Below, in pieces: positions 23,521 to 32,055 of a DNA stretch of 64,000 bases; within the stretch, counting starts at the first letter, position 1, and every line of letters starts with the position of its first letter. Position numbers and translations under genes: made by a program. Source of the DNA: Haloplanus aerogenes (GTDB lineage: Archaea > Halobacteriota > Halobacteria > Halobacteriales > Haloferacaceae); contig NZ_CP034145.1 in assembly GCF_003856835.1 (NCBI RefSeq), positions 2,170,001 through 2,234,000 of the forward strand, given 5' to 3'. The notes under the pieces are model-generated. The model was not told the DNA's origin, ran no database searches, and saw only the letters and a list, made by a program, of their open reading frames with translations.

Positions 23521-25560
23521 ATGAACACGCGACAGCTCTTCCTGCTCGGGCTGGTCGCCGTCGCCGTCGTCCTTTCCGGCTCCATCCTCGTCGGGTTTCA
23601 ACTCTACAAGGGAACGGTCGCGGACCGCCACGAGTCGGAGGTGAGCCACACGGCCGATCAGGTGCGATCGGAACTGGACGCTCGACTCGCTGGGCATCGA
23701 CAGACCGTCGAACTCTGGACGACGACACCGGCCGTGGCACGGCACGGTAGCGCCAGCCAACGGGCCGCGCTGGTCTCCTTCGTCGACGAGACGGCGTTCG
23801 CCGGCGCGTCCGTCATCGCCGCGAACGGGACGATGACGGCCATCGCCGCCGGCCTCCCCGCCGAGCGTCGCCGGAATCTGACCGGGCAGGATTTCAGCGA
23901 ACGGACGTACCACCAGCGGGCGATGCAGGGCGAGACGTACGTGAGCGCGCCCGTCGAAGCTGAATCGGGCAACTACGTCATCACGATCAGCGCGCCGATC
24001 CGACGGGGTGGGCGGATCGTCGGCACGCTCAACGGGGCGTTCCACCTCTCCGACGGCGTGATCTTCGAGTCGATTGCGGCGTCGGTCGGGGAGAGGAAGG
24101 GCGTGACCATCCGCGCCAACGACGGGACCGTCATCTACCACAGCGCGCCGACGCCGGAGACGGACCTCACCGTCGCGAACGCGACGCTACGGGAGACCGG
24201 GTGGTCGGTGAGCATCCGCGAGAGTCGGTCGGTGATCCGGCCGACCATCCAGCGGACGACGACCCTCCAGTTCGGCAGTCTCATCGTCGTGCTCTGCTCT
24301 ATCGGTGCGGTGGGCTGGTGGAACTACCGGCGGAACCTCCAGCAGATCGACCCGCTCCTCGACGGCTTCGACGCGCTCGAAGCCCACGAATACGGAACGA
24401 CCATCGACGTCGGCGGCGCGCCGGAGTGGGAGCGGATCGGCGAGAAGTTCAACGAACTGAGTCACACCCTGGAGCAGTATCTCACCCGGATCGAGCGTCG
24501 AGAACGGGCGCTACGGCGGTTCAGCCGGGCGGTCGAAGCCGCCGGCAACGCCGTCTTCATCACCGACACGGACGGCACTATCGAGTACGTCAACCCCGCG
24601 TTCTCGGAGATCACGGGATACGACCGGTTGGACGCCGTCGGTGAGACGCCGAACCTCCTCGACTCCGGCGAGATGCCCGACGAGTACTTCGAGGAACTGT
24701 GGGCGACGATCCGCGCCGGCGAGGGCTGGGAGGAAGAGATCGTCAACCGGCGGGCGAACGGCGACCTGTATCACGCCAAACAGACCATCGCACCGATCAC
24801 CGAGGGCGACGGCGACGAAATCGAGGGGTTCGTCGCCGTCCAGATCGACATCACCGAGCGCAAGGAGCGCGAGCGACATCTCCAGGTGCTCGGGCGCGTT
24901 CTGCGGCACAACCTCCGCAACGAGATGAGCGTGATTCAGGGACGCGCGCAAGCGATCCGCGCCGAGGCGAACGAGGCGGTCGCCGCGGACGCCGACCGGA
25001 TCGTCGAGCGGTGCGAACGGCTCCTGAAACTCGGCGATCAGGAGCGGAAGATCGTCGACATCCTCGTCGAGAATCCGGAGCGGACGGCACTCCCGGTCGA
25101 CACCCTCCTCGGTCGCCCGGTCGCGACAGTTCGGGACGCCCACCCGGAGGCGACGATCACGGTCGACGGTCCCGATATCGACGTGATCGCGATGCCACAG
25201 ATGGAGACGGCGATGAAGGAACTCCTCACGAACGCGGTCGTCCACAGCGACCAGTCGACACCCGAGGTCACCGTCACCGTGCGCGTCGACGACGGCCGAG
25301 TTCGGATCGAGGTGGCCGACGACGGCCCGCGAATCCCCGAGATGGAGCGGCGGATACTCGTTCGAGGGCAAGAGATCGAGCCCCTGTTTCACGGCAGCGG
25401 CCTCGGCCTGTGGCTGGTCTACTGGATCGTCACTCGCTCGGGCGGGACGCTGACCTTCCACGAGAACGAGCCCCGTGGCAATCGCATCCGGATCGAGTTA
25501 CCGGTGGCCGATACTGGAGACAAAGGTATTAGCTCCGACAACTCGTCGCGTGAGACATGA
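23521..25560 (+). CDS. membrane sensor histidine kinase with Cache-like and PAS domains
   Basis: 679 residues. Membrane helix 1 (about 7-29), an extracellular Cache-like sensor (about 40-245: 'FSERTYHQRAMQGETYVSAP', 'YVITISAPIRRGGRIVGTLNG'), membrane helix 2 ('LQFGSLIVVLCSIGAVGWW'), a HAMP-like linker, then a PAS domain ('GNAVFITDTDGTIEYVNPAF', 'YHAKQTIAPI', ending 'ITERKERE'). The kinase core has the phosphoacceptor box 'VLRHNLRNEMSVIQG', N box 'KELLTNAVVH', 'DDGPRIP' and 'GSGLGLWLVYWIV'. This is the usual haloarchaeal type that lacks a nearby response regulator. Signal unknown. Confidence 0.87.
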   Translation: MNTRQLFLLGLVAVAVVLSGSILVGFQLYKGTVADRHESEVSHTADQVRSELDARLAGHRQTVELWTTTPAVARHGSASQRAALVSFVDETAFAGASVIAANGTMTAIAAGLPAERRRNLTGQDFSERTYHQRAMQGETYVSAPVEAESGNYVITISAPIRRGGRIVGTLNGAFHLSDGVIFESIAASVGERKGVTIRANDGTVIYHSAPTPETDLTVANATLRETGWSVSIRESRSVIRPTIQRTTTLQFGSLIVVLCSIGAVGWWNYRRNLQQIDPLLDGFDALEAHEYGTTIDVGGAPEWERIGEKFNELSHTLEQYLTRIERRERALRRFSRAVEAAGNAVFITDTDGTIEYVNPAFSEITGYDRLDAVGETPNLLDSGEMPDEYFEELWATIRAGEGWEEEIVNRRANGDLYHAKQTIAPITEGDGDEIEGFVAVQIDITERKERERHLQVLGRVLRHNLRNEMSVIQGRAQAIRAEANEAVAADADRIVERCERLLKLGDQERKIVDILVENPERTALPVDTLLGRPVATVRDAHPEATITVDGPDIDVIAMPQMETAMKELLTNAVVHSDQSTPEVTVTVRVDDGRVRIEVADDGPRIPEMERRILVRGQEIEPLFHGSGLGLWLVYWIVTRSGGTLTFHENEPRGNRIRIELPVADTGDKGISSDNSSRET

Positions 25561-25692
25561 AGGATGCCGCTCAGTCACTCATCGGCGGTATCGGAGACGA
25601 ACTACAGGACGGGAGCTGAACACGTCCGATTATCGGAAACGATCACCTCGGGCGCACGTTTAAGTTAGCGCCTCGCATAGCGCCGACGAACG

Positions 25693-27321
25693 ATGTCAGG
25701 GGACGCCGCGTCGGGGACCGATGGGACGTTCGACGGCCTCCGCCGACGGCTCGTCCGAACCTACGAGATGCTCCGGGGATCGACCCTCGACGTGCGCCCG
25801 TTCCGACCGGGCGAGGACGGCCCACTCGCCTCGTTCGACCTTCCGTCGGGGCACGAGGAACTCGATCGTTACTGGGTGAACGCCCCCTTCGCGTACGTCG
25901 TCATCACGCACGACCTCGAGGAGAGCAAGAACCGCTATCACGCCGTCGAACCGGATCTGAACCCGTTCGAGGCGACGCTCCGCGACCGGGTGCTGGCGGA
26001 CATCCGTGACCCCTTGCTCTACCGGGACGACGACGACGGGGCGGCCGACGAGTCGGTCCTCTCGACCGAACTCGAATCGCTGCTCGAGGAGTACGGCGTC
26101 GACGTGGACATGCACACCTTCCACAAACTCCTCTACTATCTGCTCCGGGGCTTTCGCGGGTTCGGCCGGATCGACCCCCTGATGCACGACCCACACATCG
26201 AGGACGTGTCGTGTGACGGCTACGACCTCCCCATCTTCGTCTACCACGACGAGTACACGGATATTGAAACGAACATCATCTTCGAGGACCCGGAAGAACT
26301 CGACAACTACGTCGTCCGGTTGGCCCAGCAGTCGGGTCGGCACATCAGCGTCGGTGACCCCGTCGTCGGGACGACCCTGCCCGACGGCTCCCGGATCGAA
26401 CTCGCCCTCGGCGAGGAGGTGACACCACGCGGGTCGGCCTTCACCATCCGCCAGTACGCCGACGAACCCTTCACCCCCATCGACCTCATCGACTACGGCA
26501 CGTTCAACGTCGAGCAGATGGCGTACCTGTGGCTCGCCATCGAACACAACAAGTCTCTCATCTTCGCGGGCGGGACGGCCTCCGGGAAGACCACCTCGAT
26601 GAACGCCGTGTCGATGTTCATCCCGCCGCGGTCGAAAGTCCTCTCCATCGAGGACACCCGCGAACTCTCGCTGTACCACGACAACTGGCTCTCCAGTGTC
26701 ACGCGCGAACGCCTCCACGAGGGCGCCGACATCGACATGTACGACCTGTTGCGGTCGGCGCTCCGTCACCGGCCGGAGTACATCATCGTCGGCGAGGTGC
26801 GCGGCGACGAGGCCGTCACCCTGTTCCAGGCGATGAACACCGGCCACACCACGTTCTCGACGATGCACGCCGACAGCATCGAGACGGTGATCAACCGGCT
26901 CGAGAACGAACCGATCAACGTGCCGCGGGCGATGATCCAGTCGCTCGACCTCCTCTCGATCCAGCGGCTCACCCGCCTCGACGGCGAACGGGTGCGCCGG
27001 TCGAGCGCGATCAGCGAGGTCGGCGGCATCGACCAGCGGACGGGTGAACTCGACTACTCCAACGCCTTCACCTGGGACGCCGACACCGACACCTTCGACA
27101 AGCAGGACAGCTCCCTCCTCGACGAGATTCAGGACGACCGCGGCTGGACGCGCACCGAACTGCTGGAGGAACTCCGGAACCGGCGGCGATTCCTGACGGC
27201 CTTGCAGGACCGCGGCATCACCGATTACCGACAGTTCACCGCCCTCGTCAACGAGTACTACGCCGATCCGGAGCGCGTCCTCGAACGCATCGAGTACGTT
27301 GACGACGGAGCCGGACCGTGA
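25693..27321 (+). CDS. pilB: type IV pilus assembly ATPase, PilB/GspE-like
   Basis: 542 residues of the type II/IV secretion ATPase family. The N-terminal domain (to about 200) is followed by 'ALGEEVTPRGSAFTIRQY', Walker A 'IFAGGTASGKTTSMNAV' (about 293-302), the Asp box 'LSIEDTRELSLYHDNW', Walker B 'PEYIIVGEVRGDEA' and the His box 'FSTMHADSIETVINRL'. All catalytic elements look intact. It powers assembly of haloarchaeal adhesion-type pili together with the PilC gene that overlaps its end. No prepilin or pilin peptidase is beside it. Confidence 0.88.
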   Translation: MSGDAASGTDGTFDGLRRRLVRTYEMLRGSTLDVRPFRPGEDGPLASFDLPSGHEELDRYWVNAPFAYVVITHDLEESKNRYHAVEPDLNPFEATLRDRVLADIRDPLLYRDDDDGAADESVLSTELESLLEEYGVDVDMHTFHKLLYYLLRGFRGFGRIDPLMHDPHIEDVSCDGYDLPIFVYHDEYTDIETNIIFEDPEELDNYVVRLAQQSGRHISVGDPVVGTTLPDGSRIELALGEEVTPRGSAFTIRQYADEPFTPIDLIDYGTFNVEQMAYLWLAIEHNKSLIFAGGTASGKTTSMNAVSMFIPPRSKVLSIEDTRELSLYHDNWLSSVTRERLHEGADIDMYDLLRSALRHRPEYIIVGEVRGDEAVTLFQAMNTGHTTFSTMHADSIETVINRLENEPINVPRAMIQSLDLLSIQRLTRLDGERVRRSSAISEVGGIDQRTGELDYSNAFTWDADTDTFDKQDSSLLDEIQDDRGWTRTELLEELRNRRRFLTALQDRGITDYRQFTALVNEYYADPERVLERIEYVDDGAGP

Positions 27322-29444
27322 TCGGACCCCTGCTACCCCTCCTGCTGGTGGTCGTCCTCGCGCTCCCGATACTCCTCATCCCGGTCAGCCGCCGCGCGAA
27401 CCTGCTCGTCTCGCGGCTGGCCGTCCCCATCTTCGGCGACTACGTCGTCGGGAGCTCCCGACGAGACTGGCAACAGGAGCGCCTGCGAGCGACCCACATC
27501 GGCACGACCCACCGCGTGTTCGCCTCGCGGACGCTGCTGATCAGCGGCCTCTCGGGCGTCATCGGCGCCATCCTCGGCGTCTACGTGGCGACGTGGCTGG
27601 TCGATCTCTTCTCTATCAGCCGGGCGTCGATCCTCGAAGTCGTCCCCCCGGCGCTCTCCTTTCTCGCTGGACTCACCCGCCTGCAGGATCTGACGCTGCT
27701 CGGCCTGTTCGTCCTCTTCCTCTTTTTCGGCGCGACCGTGGGGACGACTCTCGCACTCGGCGTCTACTGGGCGCGGTGGACGTATCTCGACCAGTTGGCG
27801 AACGCTCGCGCGAGCGAAATCGAGGCGACGCTCCCGCGGACGATCGCGTTCGTCTACGCGCTCTCCCGGAGTGGCATGCCGTTCCCGAAGGTGCTGGATA
27901 CGCTCGCCCGCAACGAGGACATCTACGGGGAAGCGGCCCGGGAGGTCGGGGTCGCCGTCCGCGACATGGACACGTTCTCGACGGACATCCTGACCGCGAT
28001 CCGGCGGACCGCCGATCGGACGCCCAGCGACGGGCTGGCGGAGTTCTCCGACAACCTCGCGAGCGTCCTCGGGAGCGGACGCAACCTCTCCTCGTTCCTC
28101 CGCGACCAGTACGAGCGCTATCAGGAGGAAGCGGAGGCCCAGCAGGAGCAGTATCTCGAACTCGTCTCGACGCTCGCGGAGGTGTACGTCACCGTCCTCG
28201 TCGCCGGCCCGCTCTTTTTCATCACCGTCCTCGTCGTCATCGGGCTCGTCATCGAGGACACGATCACCATCGTCCGGATCGTCGGCTACCTCGGCATCCC
28301 GCTCGCCAGTGCCGGGTTCGTCGTCTACATCGACAGCTTGACTCAGAGCGATACGGCGCTGACGGACGTCAGCCGCGACGCCGCGAGCGCGCTCGACGTA
28401 GCCGGCCGAAGCGGGGGCGACGACGACGGCCACTCGACGGCCGTCGCCCGGTCTGACGGCGGCACGGTCATCGGCGCCGGCACCGATGCCTCGTGGCGAC
28501 GGAACGCCGAGCGTCTCGCCGCCTACGACCGCCTGCGGGAACTCCGCCGGTGGATGCGGGAACCGCTCCGGAGCGTCCTCGAACGGCCGTGGATCAGCTT
28601 CGTCGTCACCGTCCCACTCGGTGTGGGGTGGGCGCTCTACCGATCCGTCCCGATCCCACTCGGCCCGTCGGCGCTCCAGACGCTCGACGCTCCGACTATC
28701 GAAGCCACCATCTTCGTCATGACCGTCTTCGCCGTCCTGCACGAGGTGCACAAACGGCGCGTGCGCGCCATCGAACGGGCGGTGCCCGACTTCCTCGACC
28801 GTCTGGCGAGCGTCAACGAGGCGGGCATGAGCGTCGTCGAGAGCCTCCGACGAGTGGCCGACACCGACCTCGGCGGACTGGAAGGGGAAGTAGACCGCAT
28901 CTCGAAGGACGTGCGCTGGGGAGCGGACGTGAGCACCGCACTCCGGCGGTTCGCCGCGCGGACGCGCGTCCGGATGGTCGCGCAGGCAGTCACGTTGATC
29001 ACCAACGCCATGAGTGCGAGCGGCGACATCGCACCCGTTCTCCGCATCGCCGCCGACGAAGCCCAAGAGACCCGGCGCCTCCGACGGCAGCGCCGACAGG
29101 AGATGCTCACCTACATCCTCGTCATCTACATCTCCGTGTTCGTCTTCCTCGGCATCATCGCCGCGCTGACCGTGGCGTTCATCCCCGCGGTGCAAGACGC
29201 CGGCGGGACGGCAGCCACCGGGAGTACACCCGATGTCGGTACGGGTATCACGGGCGCGTTCACCGGCAGCGAAGTGAACACCGACGCGTACGAACTCCTC
29301 TTCTTCCACCTCTCGACCGTGCAGGCCGTCTGTTCCGGCCTCATCGCCGGGCAACTCGCGGAAGGGGGCATCGCCGACGGCGTCAAGCACGCCACCGGGC
29401 TACTCGTCCTCACCTACCTCGTGTTCGCGCTCGCGTTGCTTTGA
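27318..29444 (+). CDS. pilC: type IV pilus assembly membrane protein, PilC/GspF-like
   Basis: 708 residues from GTG 27318, which overlaps the PilB stop. It has two T2SSF repeats: 'IEATLPRTIAFVYALSRSGMPFPKVLDTLA' with its helices, and 'VPDFLDRLASVNEAGMSVVESLRRVADTDLGG' later on. Helices also lie at the N-terminus, about 290-345 and about 595-708. The long form is normal for euryarchaeal PilC. It forms the membrane platform on which PilB acts. An acidic linker near 355-395 ('GRSGGDDDGHSTAVARSDGG') is low complexity. Confidence 0.85.
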   Translation: MIGPLLPLLLVVVLALPILLIPVSRRANLLVSRLAVPIFGDYVVGSSRRDWQQERLRATHIGTTHRVFASRTLLISGLSGVIGAILGVYVATWLVDLFSISRASILEVVPPALSFLAGLTRLQDLTLLGLFVLFLFFGATVGTTLALGVYWARWTYLDQLANARASEIEATLPRTIAFVYALSRSGMPFPKVLDTLARNEDIYGEAAREVGVAVRDMDTFSTDILTAIRRTADRTPSDGLAEFSDNLASVLGSGRNLSSFLRDQYERYQEEAEAQQEQYLELVSTLAEVYVTVLVAGPLFFITVLVVIGLVIEDTITIVRIVGYLGIPLASAGFVVYIDSLTQSDTALTDVSRDAASALDVAGRSGGDDDGHSTAVARSDGGTVIGAGTDASWRRNAERLAAYDRLRELRRWMREPLRSVLERPWISFVVTVPLGVGWALYRSVPIPLGPSALQTLDAPTIEATIFVMTVFAVLHEVHKRRVRAIERAVPDFLDRLASVNEAGMSVVESLRRVADTDLGGLEGEVDRISKDVRWGADVSTALRRFAARTRVRMVAQAVTLITNAMSASGDIAPVLRIAADEAQETRRLRRQRRQEMLTYILVIYISVFVFLGIIAALTVAFIPAVQDAGGTAATGSTPDVGTGITGAFTGSEVNTDAYELLFFHLSTVQAVCSGLIAGQLAEGGIADGVKHATGLLVLTYLVFALALL

Positions 29445-29469
29445 TATCCGTCCCCGGCGACGGTCGACC

Positions 29470-30129
29470 ATGGACCGCCCGGCCCCGCACCACACCTACG
29501 ACCACATCGCGGACCACTTCGCCGCGACGCGGGAGTATCCGTGGCCCGAAATCGAGTCGTTCGTCGACGGCGTCGACCGGGTCGGGCTCGCCCTCGACGT
29601 GGGCTGTGGAAACGGCCGCCACGCCGAGGTACTCGCAGCGCATGCCGACCGCGTCGTCGCCCTCGACGCGAGTCGCGGCCTCCTGCGGACGGCGCGGCGC
29701 CGGGAGCGCGACCACGGGTTCGACGCCGACCTCGTGCAGGGCGACGCCGCTGCGCTCCCTCTCCGGAACGACTGCGTCGGCCTCGCGGTGTACGTCGCGA
29801 CCCTTCATCACCTCCGTCCGCGGGCGAGGCGGGTCGCCAGCCTCGACGAACTCGCGCGCGTCCTCGAACCCGGTGGTCGGGCGCTCGTCAGCGCCTGGAG
29901 TACCGTTCACGACCGCTTCGACGCCGACGAGGGGTTCGACACGACCGTCGACTGGACGCTCCCCGGCGGCGAGACGGTCCCCCGGTACTACCACATCTAC
30001 GACCCCGTGGAGTTCGACCGCGACCTCGCGGCGAGCGCACTCGCCGTCCACGAATCGTTCGAATCGAGCGGCAACTGTTACGCGGTGGTCGGGCCGGCCC
30101 GGTCTGGATCGAACGCCGCACAGACGTAG
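29470..30129 (+). CDS. class I SAM-dependent methyltransferase, Trm9-like
   Basis: 219 residues. 'TYDHIADHFAATREYPWPEIESFVDG' followed by 'LALDVGCGNGRHAEVLAAHADRVVALDASRGLL' is the start and SAM motif I of Trm9/ABH8-type methyltransferases, which modify wobble uridines in tRNA. 'VQGDAAALPLRNDCVGLAVYVATLHHL' and 'LARVLEPGGRALVSAW' are motifs II-IV. 'YYHIYDPVEFDRDLAAS' matches the C-terminal Trm9 region. The archaeal substrate is not certain. It lies 25 bases after pilC. Confidence 0.78.
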   Translation: MDRPAPHHTYDHIADHFAATREYPWPEIESFVDGVDRVGLALDVGCGNGRHAEVLAAHADRVVALDASRGLLRTARRRERDHGFDADLVQGDAAALPLRNDCVGLAVYVATLHHLRPRARRVASLDELARVLEPGGRALVSAWSTVHDRFDADEGFDTTVDWTLPGGETVPRYYHIYDPVEFDRDLAASALAVHESFESSGNCYAVVGPARSGSNAAQT

Positions 30130-30164
30130 TACACTTAACCGGACGGGACCGTTACTCCGCACCG

Positions 30165-31202
30165 ATGACCGACAGCGACCCCACGACGTACGACGTCGCC
30201 GTCGTCGGCGGCGGGCCGGCCGGCCTGACCGCCGCGCTCTACACGACCCGTCTCGGCCTCGACACCGTCGTCGTCAACCGCGGCGGCGGCCGCGCCGCGA
30301 TGATGCAGGAGACGCACAACGTTATCGGAATCACCGAGGACGTGTCGGGCGCGGAGTTCCTGCAGACCGCACAGGAACAGGTGCAGGCCTACGGCGCCGA
30401 CTACCGCCGCGGGTTCGTGAGCGATATCGACGAGGCGGACGACGGCTTCCGTCTCACCGTCGACGACGGGCACGCCCTCTCCGCCCGGCGGGTCGTCCTC
30501 GCGACGGGGTTCAGCGACGAGAGACCCGACCCGCCGCTCCCGCCGACCGGCCGCGGCCTCCACTACTGTCTCCACTGTGACGCCTACATGTTCGTCGACG
30601 AACCCGTCTACGTGATGGGCCACGGCGACAGCGCCGCCTACGTCGCCATGATCATGCTCAACTTCACCGACGAGGTGGACCTCCTCCTCCGCGGCGACGA
30701 CCCCTCGTGGAGCGACGAGACCGACCGCATGCTCCGCGCCCACCCCATCGACGTGATCGATGCGGAGATCACGGGCATGAACCGCGGTCCCGACGGCTGG
30801 CTGGAGAGTTTCGAGTTCGAGGACGGCACCACCCGGGAGTACCGTGGCGGCTTCCCCATGTACGGCTCCGACTACAACAACGACCTCGCGGCCGGCCTCG
30901 GCTGTGACCGCAACGACGACGGCACCGTCGTCGTCGACGACCACGGCCGCACCAGCGTCGACGGCGTCTACGCCGTCGGCGACCTCGTTCCCGGCCACAA
31001 CCAGATCCCCGTCGCGATGGGACAGGGAGCGAAAGCCGGCATCGCCATCCACATGGATCTGCGGGCGTTCCCGCGGAGCGTCGAGGAGATAGAGGAACAG
31101 GGGCCGGTCGACCCCGCCGAGGTGCCCGCCATGTCCGAGTCACTCCGGGAGACGGCGCGGGCGTTCCGGGAACAGGCGGCTGAGTCGGCGGCAGACGACT
31201 GA
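30165..31202 (+). CDS. thioredoxin-reductase-like FAD/NAD(P) oxidoreductase
   Basis: 345 residues from ATG 30165 (MTDSDPTTYDVAVVGGGPAG). The FAD Rossmann motif is 'VAVVGGGPAGLTAALYTTRLG', and 'DGVYAVGDLVPGHNQIPVAMGQGAKAGIAIHMD' is the second FAD motif. A CxxC pair lies in 'LHYCLHCDAYMF' (C135, C138) at the redox position of TrxR-like proteins. The NAD(P) domain motif is degenerate ('VYVMGHGDSAAYVAMIM'), so the electron donor is uncertain. Partner unknown; no thioredoxin gene is adjacent. It is the last core gene before the tRNA and accessory island. Confidence 0.8.
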   Translation: MTDSDPTTYDVAVVGGGPAGLTAALYTTRLGLDTVVVNRGGGRAAMMQETHNVIGITEDVSGAEFLQTAQEQVQAYGADYRRGFVSDIDEADDGFRLTVDDGHALSARRVVLATGFSDERPDPPLPPTGRGLHYCLHCDAYMFVDEPVYVMGHGDSAAYVAMIMLNFTDEVDLLLRGDDPSWSDETDRMLRAHPIDVIDAEITGMNRGPDGWLESFEFEDGTTREYRGGFPMYGSDYNNDLAAGLGCDRNDDGTVVVDDHGRTSVDGVYAVGDLVPGHNQIPVAMGQGAKAGIAIHMDLRAFPRSVEEIEEQGPVDPAEVPAMSESLRETARAFREQAAESAADD

Positions 31203-31290
31203 GTGTCGGGACTCGGCGATAACCGAACATCGCACGGCGGCGCACGCCAAACGTAACTGCCTTATCCCACGACCCTGAAGCCACTCGTGC

Positions 31291-31361
31291 GCGCCGGTGG
31301 TCTAGTGGTAGGACCTGAGCCTTCCAAGCTCATGGCCCGGGTTCAAATCCCGGCCGGCGCA
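31291..31361 (+). tRNA. tRNA-Gly (anticodon TCC)
   Basis: 71 nt folding as a cloverleaf. Acceptor stem GCGCCGG (31291-31297) pairs with CCGGCGC (31354-31360), discriminator A. The anticodon stem TGAGC/GCTCA holds loop CTTCCAA, anticodon TCC at 31323-31325. The T arm is CCCGGGTTCAAATCCCGG. CCA is not encoded. A TTAT element lies about 30 bases upstream. An IS6-type element begins 3 bases after the gene, and the accessory island follows, so this tRNA may be the integration site. Confidence 0.93.
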
Positions 31362-31364
31362 GTT

Positions 31365-32055
31365 GGTCGCGTTAAGTTAGAGGATGAGGCGTTCGAGTTC
31401 TGAGTGTCTATGGCAGAATCCGAACGCCTCAGCAAGTGTATCGAGTGGATCGACTTGTCGTTTGTGGAGCGAGATCGGACTCCCGAGTGGGCGATTCAAG
31501 TGGGCATCCGGCGTCATCTCGCAGATATGTCAACGAGGGATGCCAGTCAGTTTCTCGATGAGTTGGGAGTCCAACGCAGTCACATCGCGGCTCACAACTG
31601 GGTTCACAAGGCCGAGCTACAGCCGGTTTCGACGGTGAGTGCGGATCAGCTTGCGGTCGACGAGAAAGTGATCCGCATCAACGGCGACGACTACTGGCTG
31701 TACGGTGCCGTCGATCCCCAAACGAACGAAATCCTCCATTTCAGGCTGTTTCCAGCGACAACGAAACAGACGACGCGATGGTTTCTGACCGAACTTCATC
31801 GACGATATCGGCTAGATGGCGTCGAATTTCTCGTCGATGACGCCGATTACTTGGTGAACGTCCTCGACGAAGACGGGTACCGATTCCAGATGATTTCACA
31901 CGGGAATCGGAATGCCATCGAACGTGTCTTTTGGGAGATAGAACGACGAACCTCATCGTTCGCAACTAGTTTCAGCCATGTCGAACCGCAGACAGCAGAA
32001 TCGTGGCTCAAAGCCCTCGCCGTCCGGCACAACTCACGCCAAAGTTAACGCGACC
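31365..32055 (+). mobile_element. IS6-family insertion sequence, about 690 bp
   Basis: Ends are GGTCGCGTTAAGTT (left) and the complement of GGTCGCGTTAACTT (right), one mismatch in 14. One transposase gene fills the element. The 8 bases outside the two ends do not match, so the target duplication typical of IS6 insertion is missing, which suggests deletion or recombination next to the element. Its right end runs directly into the first copy of the 20-bp repeat array. Confidence 0.82.
31410..32048 (+). CDS. IS6-family transposase
   Basis: 212 residues from ATG 31410 (MAESERLSKCIEWIDLSFVE). The catalytic DDE triad is visible: Asp in 'LAVDEKVIRINGDDYWLYGA', Asp in 'EFLVDDADYLVNVL', Glu in 'NRNAIERVFWEIERRTSSF'. 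The short N-terminus and HTH-like segment ('ADMSTRDASQFLDELGVQRSHIAAHNWVHKAE') are usual for haloarchaeal IS6 members. Intact and probably active. Confidence 0.88.
   Translation: MAESERLSKCIEWIDLSFVERDRTPEWAIQVGIRRHLADMSTRDASQFLDELGVQRSHIAAHNWVHKAELQPVSTVSADQLAVDEKVIRINGDDYWLYGAVDPQTNEILHFRLFPATTKQTTRWFLTELHRRYRLDGVEFLVDDADYLVNVLDEDGYRFQMISHGNRNAIERVFWEIERRTSSFATSFSHVEPQTAESWLKALAVRHNSRQS

Noticed and set aside
25557-25619. 20-residue frame (MKDAAQSLIGGIGDELQDGS) overlapping the histidine kinase stop in ATGA fashion
   Set aside because: Too short to support without conservation or expression data; may be coincidence.
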